64,000 bases of DNA, from assembly GCF_902686445.1 (NCBI RefSeq), contig NC_062221.1, positions 40,154,075-40,218,074 on the forward strand, given 5' to 3'. The translations under genes were made by a program, and so were the position numbers. The stretch is from Sciurus carolinensis (taxonomy: Eukaryota > Chordata > Mammalia > Rodentia > Sciuridae). Below, piece after piece: positions 35,880-48,807 of the stretch. How positions within the stretch are numbered: position 1 is the first letter of the stretch; each line of letters starts with the position of its first letter. The notes below the pieces were generated by a model. It ran no database searches and was not told the origin of the DNA. It was given only the letters and a program-made list of their open reading frames with translations.

Positions 35880-36190
35880 CTTTTCTTTCATTCCTATCAT
35901 TCATGAAGCTTCTACTCTATCACAGGGTAGGTATCTGTAAACAAGGCAGCAACAGGCCTGGGCTTCGAGGGGCTCAGACTGCAGGTGGATGCAGATGCCT
36001 AAACCAACACTGTCAGGACTTCAGAACTGCATACGGGCACCTTCCTGGACCAGGATGGGGTAGAAGAAAAGGGCCGAAAGGGTCAAAAGACATTCCAGAT
36101 CAAGGCAAGTCTAAGCCGAGACCTAAAGAAGAGTGGAAATTGATCAGATAAAATGGAGAAGGATAGTAAAAGGTGGAAGGATCTGATTTG
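35880..36190 (-). repeat. L2 LINE fragment, minus strand
   Basis: Antisense L2 order: "attcatgaagcttctactct" (about 35900-35919), "gtaaacaaggcagcaacagg" (about 35937-35956), "gggcttcgaggggctcagac", "aagacattccagatcaagg" and "gccgagacctaaagaagagt" (36115-36134). The open frame of 112 codons (35813-36151) overlaps it and is not a gene. Confidence 0.65.
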
Positions 36191-36194
36191 TTGG

Positions 36195-38940
36195 AATTCT
36201 GCACACTCTAGATATGTTGAATTACTCAGAAAAATTAGGGGGTGGTGATATATCTGTTCAGTTACTAAGCAAAGAATAAGGCAGGTAGAGTAAGTCTGTA
36301 AATGAAATTTCAATGGCATCAACTATTATTTTATCTGTAGATTCTGTCTAGTCTTGGAATAAAACATTTTACTTATTAGACTGTTTAGGAACCTAAAAAT
36401 GAAAAACCCCAAGAATAACTTCTGAGATCATAGCCAACAGTTCAGCATAGGCCTGAAAAGAAGTCTTCACTGAGAACTCATGTTCTGGGATTATTCATTG
36501 GCTCACTTGATTGTTTATTTCTGATTGAAGATTTATTTTTTGTTGTTGTTCCCTAGAAATACTGAATTGGATCTAGAGAGGTTTTATTTACAGTCTAGGA
36601 AAATATGTTTAAAAATCCAAGGCAATGATGCTAAAAATATCAGATCTGACACAATTCATATATTTCTATTTTAAGCGAATATATATATTTTTTGTTATCA
36701 TTTCCCAAAACCTCAGGAAATTGTTAATCACATTTTGATGTTTTTCACTTATCATGTGACCAAAATTATGACCAATTTGCCAAGTTCTACTATCCTGTAA
36801 TTAATTCAGTTGCAAATGTTACTTAAAAATGTAGACATTATGTATGGACATTTCTTCTTGCTTTTAAATTGCCAACTACCAAATCCAAATTTGCCTTGTT
36901 CACTTTGTCTTATGTAAAATTAATCATGAGAATTTAAGCAAGTTCATCTCACCAAAATTAGTTATGTCTATTGAATGACCAAATTGTCTACTCCAATTGG
37001 AAGTACTCTCATATTGTCACAATATCAATACCAGTTTTGCAAGTTTTGCATTTACTGTGTGATTTACCAAACCTGCCAAAAGACCTACCCCAAATTACTG
37101 TTACCTATATTGTTACTCTAACTTGGAAGGTGATGTCATGGATTCAGCCAAGATCCAACAGTTATAATTTGTTTATTCATTTTCACCATTATAGCTTGTT
37201 GGATATCTGGATTCCAGGATATACAAATAGAGCAATCAATGGCTCAACAGCCACCTGGAAATTACCCTATTCCATTCAGACATTTTATCAGTGACTTGGA
37301 TGGAGTTGGCAGGGGATTATATCAAAATGACATATGACTGAGGGAGGGAGTAGATGTGGGGTATAAGAAAGTCCACAAAATAACAGAAGCTAGATATTAA
37401 ATTGTCTTACAGGGTAAGAGCTAAGTGTTTAAATAAATTCTTTAAATTTAATAGACATGTAAATTCTTAGGCCAGGAAATCGATTGTCTAAAAAATGAGT
37501 AGACAAAGGTCTATCTGAACCATAGTTCACATAACAGATACAGAGGTTTTGATTAACTTCAAGTAATTAAGCTCAGACTGTAATGGAATTACCCATAAAG
37601 CTTCTGAAAACCAAGAGTATTCGCAGAAGACATTCCATTTTCACTTGTGTTTTTTCAAGGGAAGATTACTTCTCTACTCTGTTATTATTTGGACAACCTT
37701 GGCATTTTGTGTTTTCTAATTGCTGAAGATGTCTGGCAGAGCAGGTGAACAAAGGACCGGGGAACCCAGTTCTTTGTGTTGCTGTTTCTAGATCATCCCT
37801 TTCTGCTCTTTGAATTTTTCCTCTAAAGCTGAAATAAATAAATGCTCATAACCCAAAATATTTTAGAGAACAAAGAGTTATTAATCTAAGGAATTTTTAG
37901 AAGTACCCAAGAGGCCTTCAATATCACACAAAAGTATCTGAATAAAGGAATACAGATGAAAATATTTTCACAGAAAAATATTTGAAAAAAGTAGTTATGA
38001 GTGAAAAGATAAAACATCTTGAAACTTGGAACGTTGGTTGCCCATTTCAAAAGATTTTAGAACTCAAAATTCATTGTTAATTTTTAGAAACTTAAAAGCT
38101 AATCAACATTTGTGTTTATGTATAAATAAAGAGAAATCGATGTTAATTGAAATTGATCTAAAATATTGGCAATCCTTTTATTAAATCATCTTCTTTTAAA
38201 AAAATCTTCTATGGCACTCTGAAACACATAACAAAGATTACAAAACTTTTTTTCCCAAATACCTAACGCTGTAATGATAATTTTTTAGTAAAAGCCAATG
38301 CAAATTTTATGGTATAATTACTCATGCATACTTCCCAAACAGCGCAAATGTAGTTTGTAAAATCAGTTATTACACATTTCAAGATTAGTAAGCATGACTT
38401 GGGGAACAAGTGAAATTTTCTGATAACCAACTAAGTATCTTCTCTGCTATATATAAGAGTCAATTCTTCAAAACACTTCTTGTAAGCATCTCAATAAATA
38501 ACAACAGCAGCAACAATCGTATGGGCAGGAATGTGCTATTTTTTTCATCTGAACATGTCCCAGCAATCACTGGGGCCTCTTTTGGGAAGCCATACTTACC
38601 CGTATATTTCCCAAGCTGACATAAGAGATGATGTGCAGCAAGGTGTCACTCTTGAGATCCCCAGGAATCCTAGTGCCTAATTATATCAGCTAGAAACATT
38701 CCATTACCAGTTGTGGTCATTCAACCTCAGAATTGAATATATTATCAGCCAAGGTCACAGAATGAACTTGTTCAAGTGACCTTGACCTTTAAACACTCAA
38801 ATGATACACATACATTCTGGGTGCAAACGTGCCATCATTTAAGAGAGAAAGAGATCAGCTATGACTCAGAAAGACAGTAGTCCACAAAATAGGTAAAGAT
38901 ACAGTGGAAAAACCTGTAACTGGATATATGTTCTATCTCA
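36195..38940. other. Unique AT-rich non-coding sequence
   Basis: Nothing recognised. The 107-codon open frame at 36971-37294 has no domain or exon boundary signal that I can support. Confidence 0.55.
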
Positions 38941-38944
38941 GTCA

Positions 38945-39095
38945 CATACAACCATATGAATCCAGCAACTTATCTGAAACTCTTCAACCTCAACTTCCAC
39001 CTCGATTTAATAAGAATTATCATACCTGCTCTTTTTAAATAAACAGGTGTTCATCAAATCAGGTAATTCATGTGAAATCACTCACATAAAACAAA
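38945..39095 (+). repeat. MIR SINE fragment
   Basis: "aatccagcaacttatctgaa" and "ctcttcaacctcaacttcca" (about 38980-38999), then "tttaataagaattatcatac" and "ctgctcttttt", follow the MIR core and 3' half in order. Confidence 0.55.
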
Positions 39096-39099
39096 TATA

Positions 39100-41790
39100 T
39101 CTATTTAATCTAATCCCTGATCATACCTCTACGCTGTCACTGTTCCTTTGTAATTAAATGAGGTCCTGAATATCCAGTTGAAAATGAACCTGAAATCTAG
39201 GAAGATCAAAACTTGACCTAGCCAGAGCTGAGGCCCAGCAGCACCTCTCCTTGCATGGTCCATGACCATCATGTTGAGAATTCAAATCTGACCACTGCAG
39301 ACTGTGGGATATGGTTTAAGCAAAACCCTGAAACCCAAGCTGTGTTTGTTCTTCTTCAGACTATCCTTAGAATTAACGAACTTTATAGAAACTTAAGAAA
39401 CAGCATACAATTTCCCAAGGAGAAAAGGTAGAGAGTAAAAAATCTCTGTGATAGTTTTTGGCAAAGCTTGCAATCATTTCTCATCAGGTTGTGAGATAAC
39501 TTTTGTTAATGCCAATTAATTCTTTGCTCAGGCCTGTGTCACTTTATAACCCTCTACTTAAAAGAAATCAATTGTATGACTTCAGCTGAGAAAGAACTGC
39601 CATAATAGATGTTTTCACTCTTGCCTTTACTTTCCTCTGATAGCCCTTAAGGTGGTCAGAGGTAAAAGCTAAAGATGCATTGTAGCCTGAGGGATGATTG
39701 AATGAAAAAAAATGGGGGATGGGAACAGAACCCACTCGGATAGACCAATTTCCCACCACTGTGAGCCAGAGCAATTGATTGATGAATCCTTGCTCTGTCA
39801 AGAGGCAGCCTTCAGATTTGATCACATAAATACTCATTCAACTCAAATTCTGCTTGACAAGCCTCAGACAGCTTTGTTCTGTCACAGATATCATTGGAAG
39901 GAAAATGCTCCATTAATCATCCTTAATTAACTTTACCATAGTCTGCTGAAACCAATATGCTCTCTGGCTAAACCTTGGACTTCACCAGGATTCTATAGTT
40001 ATCAGATAGCAGAGAATTTTCAAGTCCCTTTTTTCCTATTGCTATTAACTATAGGGATCCAGCCTGAGCAGAGTTCACAGGAAGTCATGCCCATTGATTA
40101 TATGAGATAGCTTATCGGTGGGTACATTCTTCTCTAAAGGAAACATAATTTTAAATATGACTGACCTGCATGAGATGGCATTTTATATCTATATCTCACT
40201 TGATGCTCATAAGTTCTAATATTTCCTTCCCAATTCTCAGGTATTATATGTCCTGAGATATCATTTTCTAAGTAAGAGGAAAGAAAAATTTAAAATAACA
40301 ATAATGAAGCCTTAGTTTGAAAAACAGAGTTGTTAGAGGCACACAGTGGTTTGTGATAAATACTGAAATACATACACACACCTCATGTTGTAAAATACCT
40401 AACAAATTTTGTGATGCTTTAACATGTGACATGATCATATTTTGATTTTTTGCTTAATAAATTATTGACCACTGGTCTTGTTTTGAAATTATCCATCCTG
40501 AAATTTTTATAGTAAGGGTGATAATTTAGAGGTAATAAAGTTAAAAAAAATCAGAAATGTGTACATACTTTAAATAAAAATAAAGTGCAATATGTGAATT
40601 ATCATAAATGAAGACTGTCCAATATATTGCAGTTTACTTCTGATGCTGTCTGCTCATCCAGAGGCTTCAAACTAGTCTTGGCCTTAGTCACATTTATGTG
40701 TTGTGTATCCAAGCATATGCCAGTGACAATGTTTGTGATCACTTCAAACACTATGTTCTTAAAGTCAGCTGATTCATTTTAGAGCTACGAGAAACTTAAA
40801 TTTCTATCACAGAATTCTCTATTCATATAGGTTCTTCTGTGAATTATCTACTGAAAGGAAAATTTGACTTGCAGAATGAGGAGGGTGTGCTCACTTGGTA
40901 AGTTCAAACTAAGGAGAAATAATTTAGGTTTGTAAACAGAAAATATAGAAAAATACATAAAGAGTTAGGGATTTCTGAAAATGCCTAATCCTTTTGTAAA
41001 AGCTCTTGTTTGTCACTGTCATTGCAGACATTATATTTTGCTCTTTTCCCAAAAAGAGGTAATAATAAAATGCTATGGCGTGGATTCAATTTATCATTGC
41101 TATTTTTATATTTTTTAGATAGTTTCCTAATTGGAGGTAGACAAAGTCTGTGATAATTGTACACCTTATGGTTGTCAGATTTGTTAAAACAAATGCCAAA
41201 TCATGTACCCCTTCATGCAAAATGACATAAAAAACGCATTTCTGTAGAAATCCTAAAACATAGATTTTATTTTACCAACTTTAGACTAGATTTTTAAAAA
41301 ATGTGAATGCTTAACTATAAAACTTGATCTTTATATAAACTATGACAATAAAAAATGATGTCAAATTCATAACAATAGACTTTCTTTTTATTAGTATGCT
41401 TTAATGGCCTATATTTACTTATTATGAAATAGGGTTTACTTTGAGGGAATATACATATACATATATAAAATATATTTTTAAAAATAAAACCTTTATATCA
41501 AACTCACTTTAAATTGTTCTTCCCTTCCCTAGGAAAGAAAAAATTATCTTTGGAAGAAATTATCTTCTAGTATAGTTGCATTTTAAATTCTGGTTACTTT
41601 TACTGTAAATTTTTCCTGGCTTCTCTTTGAAACTACTTTCTTCCCTTGGATTGGTCCCATTACTTCTTCCATGATTTAGGAATGAAGTTCTGTGTTCAAA
41701 GTCTTTATTTGTCTTCCCCTCATTCCATTCCAGGCATCTCTTTATCTAATTTTTCCCTTGCCATGGACCCTTTCTTTTGCATAACTTGCC
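39100..41790. other. Unique AT-rich non-coding sequence
   Basis: No exon or classified repeat is called. AT-rich TATA/CATA stretches occur near 41450-41475. Overlapping open frames of 72-89 codons on opposite strands near 39570-39930 are typical of chance. Confidence 0.55.
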
Positions 41791-41796
41791 TGCCCT

Positions 41797-41852
41797 TCCT
41801 TCCTTCTTCCCTCCCTCCCTCCCTTCCTTCCTTTCTTCCTTCCTTCTCTTTC
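41797..41852. repeat. (CCTT)n / (CCCT)n pyrimidine tract
   Basis: TTCC/CCCT tetranucleotide units run for about 55 bases with some interruptions. The poly-Ser/Pro/Leu open frames across it are by-products. Confidence 0.92.
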
Positions 41853-41974
41853 CAGTCAAAATCTACTTCCTGGCCACTTTTCCTTCTGAAATTTTCAAAT
41901 TCGGCTACCTAACTGCCAATTCCCATAGTGGGCAGTGGGAACAGAACACCATGCATAATAGGCCTGGGGGGTGG

Positions 41975-42215
41975 AGGTAGACATTGAACACTGCATCCCA
42001 ATGTAATGTGGACAAAGCTAAGACAGACATTTAGCATGCCACGTTAACAAATAATTGGGACATAAATTTTGAAAGAACAGCCAGGAAAATCCTTCCTGTG
42101 AAGTAACAATTAAATGAAGACCTATTTGACAGAATTTTCTAGATAAAGAAGGTGGAACATAGAAGGCCCCAAATGGTGTTCATCTATTCATTCATTCCCT
42201 GAATCAGTCTCCTAT
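41975..42215 (-). repeat. L2 LINE fragment, minus strand (weak)
   Basis: "aaaatccttcctgtgaagta" (about 42086-42105), "acaattaaatgaagacctat" (about 42105-42124) and "aagaaggtggaacatagaag" resemble an antisense L2. The start of the following "ttcattcattccctgaa" may be another L2 end. Confidence 0.42.
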
Positions 42216-43555
42216 GAACCTCCCTCGTCACTTGTTCTGTCTGTTCATTTGTTGAATTAAAACAATGGTATTTGGGAATAAATGGAGCTTATGTATTAAA
42301 CTCCAATAAATACATCTGAACTGGAAAGTAATTTTGGAAATGAGCACAATGAAGATTTCTTTAGTAGGATACTGTTTATTTGAAGCCTGCCTGGGGATAC
42401 TTCTGCTCTCGCCCTTCTGTCTCCATCCTAGCAGTAGCTGAGTGGATTTCTGGTAGTGGGGACCCTCTTCATTCACACCACAGTGATGACTGGTGAAGAA
42501 GAAAAAAACAATAGGAGGAAAGGAAAATATAGGATATGTCACTCTTCTTTCTGGCAGCAAAGCATTGTGATGTACTTTAGCAATTCCTCCTTAAAACACG
42601 ATTTGTTTGACACACAGAACAACATAACTACAACCACTTCTGGAATGAGAATGATCAATGTTCTCATAACAATCCAGAGGGGATCTTGCCAAGCTGGGCC
42701 AAAGAGTTTTGATTAGTGGTCATTTCTTGAAAAATACTCTATATATGTACATGTTTATCAGAGTCAGCTAGTGAACTGTGAAAAACGTATGCTTTGAGTA
42801 TCTGCGTGAAACTTGTTGACACCACTCATTTAGAAAGAATATAACTTTGCTTCTGTTATTCAAGATATTTCACACTATGGCATACTAACATCTTCTCTGT
42901 TTTAAGCAATGAAATGAGCTAAGTAGATTCACAGGAATGGGGTGGGAATCTGGGGGAGGACAGTGAATGTCCTTCCTCATTTCAAAGGTCAAAGACAGCA
43001 TTAATTATTTATAACTAATGTCTTATTTAACCACATGCAAACTTAAATCAGTTTGGTCTGACTGATTCAAAGCTATTCGTTGGTTCCCCGCTCTGCTGCA
43101 ATAATTGACTAGGTCAGACTTCACAAAGGTCAAAAGAACGGACTCAGTTCATATTATTTCAGCTAATAACAGTTCTTAAATCAAAATTTGAGAATTGATC
43201 TTTCAAAGTCACTTTTTCTCTCTACATTCAGATTTAATTTCAAATTATATGATAGATGTATCCAAACTCACTTTTTATTCAATTACATTTTAGTAACCGA
43301 AGACACAGTGGGAGGGTTTTTAACAAGATCTAGGTTTGTCTTAAAAAAAAAAAAATCAAAAGGGAATTAAGAAAACCATGGGAAACTTGGCATTTAACAG
43401 AGTTCTAATGAATGCAATTGGATGTGGGCAATCTGAAGGAAAAAATTTAGGCAGACATAATGCCAAGAAAGAAAGAAAATGAAAACTCTCTTAGGCGAAG
43501 TTCAAGCAAAAGGTACAGCAGAGTAGAGTCAGGGATTTGGGCGATTAAGACTTGC
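42216..43555. other. Unclassified non-coding sequence
   Basis: No gene or repeat recognised. The open frame of 110 codons on the minus strand (42228-42560) overlaps another on the plus strand and shows no domain. A-run at about 43341-43353. Confidence 0.5.
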
Positions 43556-43559
43556 AGGA

Positions 43560-44100
43560 CTCTCAACGTCATAGCAGAAACTAAAATTGTTGCTTTAGAG
43601 CAAGGGCTTCCCCAGACCATTTAGTACCGTCTGCCCCAGCCTACAACCCTTGTTGAAACTATAGTTTCATTCTAGAATTATTTCTTCCCAGAAGGCAAAG
43701 CCTCTCACCCACGTGGGGATGTGCTGGCTCATTGCACACCATCATTTAAGTCTACTTGGAATCTCCCTTTCCCCAAAGACGTTCCTGACTAATCAGTGGT
43801 CAGATGGCGACTTCTTCTCCAGACTCCCTTATCTAACCCTGCAACTCCCCCGAGCTGTCTTGCTCTCATCACTCCACAATATACATTTACCCCTTGGCCT
43901 GCAGATAATGAAATCTTGATTGAATATGTACATCTGCTCAACGTGTATGCAGTTGCATGCACATCTTTCAAGTGGGTTGCACGACAGTTTTATCTCTCAC
44001 ACCTTAGATGACAGAGAACATATTTATTTAATGCACTTTGCTGTGCTTCGCATGTAGCCAGGTGTTGATAATATTCAATAAGCACATTTCATTGCAACAT
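43560..44100 (+). repeat. Possible L2-type LINE remnant
   Basis: Pyrimidine-rich sequence with "atctccctttccccaaagac" (43761-43780), "gttcctgactaatcagtgg" and a terminal "gtagccaggtgttgataata" / "ttcaataagcac" (44055-44087) that fits an L2 3' end. The match is loose throughout. Confidence 0.4.
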
Positions 44101-44227
44101 ATTCAACTGTCATTTTGGACAGGATGTGTGTGTGCTTAGGCAAAATAAAATTCAGAAAGAAAACCTTTTCTAGAATGAAATTCAAACTCTAATTTAGTTA
44201 TATTCACATTATGTCCCAATACCATCT

Positions 44228-44365
44228 TTAAAAAAAAATGTTTAGTTGTAGATGGACACCATACCTTTATTTTATTTAGTTATTTTCATGTGGTGCTGAG
44301 GATCGAACACAGTGCCTCACACGTGCTAAGCAAGCGCTCTACCACTGAGCTACAACCCAGCCCCA
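44228..44365 (-). mobile_element. ID-type squirrel SINE, minus strand
   Basis: On the minus strand: "ggggctgggttgtagctcag" at the head (A-box-like), "tagagcgcttgcttagcacg", "tgaggcactgtgttcgatcc" (B-box-like) and "tcagcaccacatgaaaa", then the A/T-rich module ending "ccatctacaactaaac" and A-tail. Flanks "caataccatct" (44217-44227) and "caatatcatcc" (44366-44376) match at 9 of 11 bases. It is less diverged than the 17.9-kb copy. Confidence 0.93.
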
Positions 44366-44379
44366 CAATATCATCCTAA

Positions 44380-46280
44380 CAGAGCCAAAATGAAGGGGAA
44401 ATAGAGTGTTATATTATAACTCACATAATGTAGGATCAGGTCTTTTTGTCTAAACTAAAAAGTTCTTTTTTCACTAGTTAATTAGAAAACTCCACTCCCT
44501 CAAGTTAGAATTTTAAAAAGGAAGGGCTTTCCAATCAAGGTTCGTGTAAAGTTGAGAGATACTTCCAAGACCTGGTTGTACATTTCCATAATAAATATCC
44601 TTTATGGTGGATTATTCACCAATCATTCAGTCTATAAATCATACTGACTATATTTAAACCTGGATAAAGTCCACTTTTTCCTGTGTCAAAGCATCAGCTT
44701 GGCTAAATAATCTTACATTTCCAATCATGCTTAAAGAAACATAAAAATTATGTATGGGATGAGAAAGACATTTCATAGATAATTTCTCTGGCTTCAGTAC
44801 CAAGCACATTCATATTTTTCTCCTAAATCTGAAACCAAATGTTTGGTTTCCTAATATTTTTCCTGCCTACTGGATTTTTCTTTCCTTCTTCAATGTGGTC
44901 ACTCACAGCTTGGCCTTTGTGTATTCTCCCAAGAAAGAATTGTTTATTTATATTAGCAGTCCTTTCTGGGGCTCCCTGTAGACTCTGTTTCCAATGGCAT
45001 GTGGAGTTAGTAGGCTTTTATTGTTGACAAGTGGTAGGTGGGATCCAAGCTTTTGTGGTTAAATTGTTTATTGATAATTACCTGTTAATTACCCTGCTGC
45101 CTGACTCCTGTAATTTACTATAATCATTACTTTCCTTTTTCTTGAAAACCCTATGCACAAAGAACAAAAAGCAAAGACAAAAAAATATACTCCCTTACCA
45201 CCTTTTAAAAAAAAGGGGTTGGTTTCTTAATAAAAACCATTTAGAGTCAGAATATTTCCTCATCATATAATATTTGGATTTGGTAAAGCAAGCCAGTGTT
45301 GTTAATGTAATTATAACTATGCCTAGAAATTGATTTATAACTGATGAATATAATTTTAGGTGGTGATCACCAAATTAGGTGTCACATCGTGTTCCTGAGT
45401 TATTCGTGTTTGGTTTACTATCGAATGTTTTCCTTCCTAGAATCGGCCAGAAATTCTGTACTAAATCAAAACCTTGAAACCAGCTAGACTGAATTCCATG
45501 TTATTTGTTAAAGTTTGAAGATTTTATATTGAGGTTCTAGTATCTCAAGTTTTATTCTAGTGTAGTCACATAACATCATGAATACAGTGACCTCTACACT
45601 TTTAAGAAAGTTATCATTTCTAGGGTCTAGTCCTCCCCACCCAGCCACAGTATAGGGATATAGCAATGCCCAAAGAACAAATAACTGATTACTTCTGTTA
45701 CCACGTTTCTCAAGAAATCCCACCTAATCCTCACTCCCAAAACCTCTTTCAGTACTAACAGCATCTGGTCAAATATCTCACCATAAGTAAAAAAAAAAAA
45801 AAAAAAAAATAGAGTTAACAATTAAGTCCAACTTTCTTGGAATCAAAATTAACTCTGTGAGGCAAGCAGATGGATTTATTAGGTGTATATTCTTGAAATG
45901 TAATTTACAAGGAACTGCAAAGAATGATCAAATAAAGTTCTGAAATACCAAACCAAAAACGTTCTAGAATAAGCACAATCCACCATCCTGCCATTTCTTA
46001 CCAACTTCCTCTCATTTCTCACTTCTGACTACTTACCAGGCGTTTTCACGTATATTGAAGATAAGTGTGGTCAAGGTGAACCCATGAACTTTGTTGGGAT
46101 CATTGATTAAAACCTAATTTCAGAACTGTCTGTAGCTTACACTACTCATTTTACCTCGACTTTACCTTGGAAGCACAGAGATGAATAGCAAGACTCTGTG
46201 GTGTGCGTTACACCAATTGACCTACACACATCTTCCATGGGACTCCCTACTCCAAATTCAGCCCTTTCAAAAACATGTCA
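44380..46280. other. Unique AT-rich non-coding sequence
   Basis: Nothing recognised besides homopolymers (A-run 45789-45809). No reading frame stands out. Confidence 0.55.
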
Positions 46281-46284
46281 TTTT

Positions 46285-46425
46285 AAAGCCACAGTGGAAA
46301 GAACATAGCAGTTAGAGTTCAAATCGCTGGATTAGAGTCTAGGTTTGACACTTACTAGATGAATAAACATGAATAAATCTCTTACCTTCCCCGAACCTTT
46401 TCATCATTTAAAAAACTAGAATTAA
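46285..46425 (+). repeat. MIR SINE fragment
   Basis: "cagtggaaagaacatagcag" (46294-46313), "gttcaaatcgctggattaga", "gtctaggtttgacacttact" (46338-46357), "agatgaataaac" and "ccgaaccttttcatcattta" match MIR through its core. Confidence 0.65.
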
Positions 46426-46429
46426 AAAA

Positions 46430-48740
46430 AAATCATAGGATCGATCTAACTCATTTATTGGCATCCTTATAATGATGTCAATGATGTAATGATACAATAA
46501 CACACATGAATACACTTTATAACTAAAAAACACTATAATTTTATTAATCGATATTAATCCTAAAAACAATAAGCACCCCTTTAAATAAAGATTAAAATAA
46601 CTTTGCTGGACGTACAGAATAAATAGAGGGTCAAAGGTATTTAAATATCTAAGTAAGAGTGGCAATGTGCACACATTATAGCATTTCAACAAATATTTTT
46701 CCTAGGGGAAGATTAAAGTCAGGAGAGGAAATGGAACGGCTTCAGTTGCTGTCATTGCATTCTTAGTATTTTACTTGGGAGAATGAGCCCTGTCAAATGG
46801 AAAGACTGAAATGAATACATTTCTCAGCTGCTTAGCAGATATGTTTTCCAATATAAGCTAAACATTTCGACCAACCTCATTTCCATGTGAATATTTGCAC
46901 TCCTGAATGGATGATGGGAATGTTAAGGGAATGGGTTGATCTTGGCCTTGGAATTATATGGCTTAGGTGCAAATTTATTCTTAATCTTCAACCATTATGT
47001 TTTAACATTCCTAACTGAAATTTGGTTGAGCTATCAAATCGTTCAAAGGCCAGTTCGTGCCACAGCCCAAGAACCACTACTGGGAGAAGGTGGAAACCCC
47101 AAACCACAATCGAGTCCATCCATAGGGTTTTTCCCCACGAAGGGTACCACAACATACTTAACATTGTTACAGACAAATTGCTGCCACAACCCAGCCAAAC
47201 AATTGTGTTCTTGTGCTTTTAAATAGTTCGGGTAGCTCTTGAGAAACTTTACAGCTGGAAAGGAACTGCATCTTGCTGGGGCTACATTTATAGAGTTTTG
47301 TTCTGTGCCACTTTCGCATTTGTTTCCTGATCTGAACAATAGCCCCAGTTGCCAGCTGCACAGGATCCTCAGACCTGGGCCGCGTCTGCGGGTGAGCCAA
47401 GCTCTGCACAATCGTCCCTCTGCTCCCTGTAGTTTATCATCATTGTTCTGTGTAATTGGAAACAGAATTATTTATATGCTCCTGCTTATTCTGCAACTAA
47501 ATTTACAAGGCAACTGTCTCTCTTAATCTATAGTAGACCTAATGTAAACAGTAATGCAAAAGAGTATTCAGATTTATTACACGACTTCCTTAAAGATCAA
47601 TATTTAAAATGAATACATATTGTGCTAATTTAAACATGCAACATATCACAAAGCTATTTACACAAGAAATTTACAACAGCCGAAGACGTTTTTATACTCT
47701 ATTTCTACTTCCTAGGAATACCTTTTATCAAGTGGAAAGAAAAAAAGTAAAAGAGTTACAAGTTCGATGTTAATTAGCCTCATTTATAAACTTTCATCTA
47801 AACCTGTAACCTCAACAGACAATATATTAGCTATTAAATGGAGAATTAAAGTTACTTTGAGAGTAACCAAACAAGAAAATGAAGCTGACCCCACCCTATA
47901 CTAGAGGAGATGTAAAACTCAGGGTAGACAACAGTGTGGGATTTTGCAAAACCAAGCCACAACCTGCTGATCTTAGAGCAATTATTTTAGTTTTACTCTG
48001 CAGTTCCTGGATTCTGTGGGTTTAAATCACTCCTTCTCTTTATTTAGACCTCATCTTGGAGCTTTAAAATAGTATCCCGTTGACAAGAATCTGAGGTCCT
48101 TCAGACCTAATATCACGTCAAGCTGCCGGGCTGAGACCTACATGCCAAGTCTCAGCCTACGATGAATTTTTATAAGTGAGTTATAAACCCCTCAAAAACA
48201 GGGTTTATAATGGAAACGCTGACAGACTCTTAACTATCGAGTTTCTAGTGGGTTCCTGTTTAATATACTGTATTTCTTCCCCTTGAAGATATTAATTTAC
48301 TTTTTGAAATGTTCATTGCTAAGATTAAGCGTAGGTTTTTGAAATGTGTTCATAGGCAATTTATGCATGAGTAGAAACGTACTCTTCTCCAGATGTACAG
48401 AATACTAATTTGAAAATGATTTATAAGCCACACTGTGCTGTACATTCCATTCCCTTCTGAAAAGTTAAGACAAGGTTTTCCTCTGACATAACACCCGGAT
48501 CCTCTACATATTGTAAATACGGTATATTAGCCACAGTTGTTTAAATTCTTGAGATGTCAACTCTAGGATGTATCAGATAAGGTAAGATGCAAGGACCGAT
48601 GGGATAAAAGGTACTTAAAAATAGGATTGTTCAGGAAGAGGAAAATCAACATAAGCACACATTCAAATTGATGCTTCTCATCTCAAGGGAGTACTTTCAT
48701 GTTTCATCCAAATTAGATCTCTTAGAATTTTAGAATTGAA
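46430..48740. other. Unique non-coding sequence, including a GC-richer block
   Basis: No repeat or exon is called. Around 47040-47430 the composition shifts to higher GC and several overlapping frames of 60-120 codons are open on both strands, the longest at 47043-47411 (minus). None shows a domain. Simultaneous openness on both strands is what fewer AT-rich stop codons would give by chance. See findings. Confidence 0.5.
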
Positions 48741-48742
48741 AG

Positions 48743-48807
48743 AATTTTAGAAATCATTTAACTATGTCAGTGTTAAATTTTAGAAATCATTTAACACTGA
48801 CATAGTT
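48743..48807. repeat. Perfect 18-bp inverted repeat with nested 19-bp direct repeat
   Basis: Left arm "aactatgtcagtgttaaa" (48760-48777) and right arm "tttaacactgacatagtt" (48790-48807) are exact reverse complements with a 12-nt loop. In addition "aattttagaaatcatttaa" occurs at 48743-48761 and again at 48776-48794. The right end lies at the start of the MER2-like element. This combination is what a short template switch during replication would leave. Confidence 0.95.

Noticed and set aside
35813..36151. 112-codon open frame
   Set aside because: It overlaps an antisense L2 fragment over most of its length.
37958..37987. AT-rich hairpin (aaatatttt / aaaatattt)
   Set aside because: Short AT palindromes like this are expected by chance in AT-rich DNA.
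41646..41980. Serine/proline/leucine-rich open frames
   Set aside because: They are translations of the (CCTT)n tract and flanks, not a protein.
47043..47411. 122-codon open frame on the minus strand as a possible gene
   Set aside because: Other frames on both strands are open over the same bases, there is no recognisable domain, and no splice or promoter context is seen. Kept only as a composition anomaly worth a conservation test.
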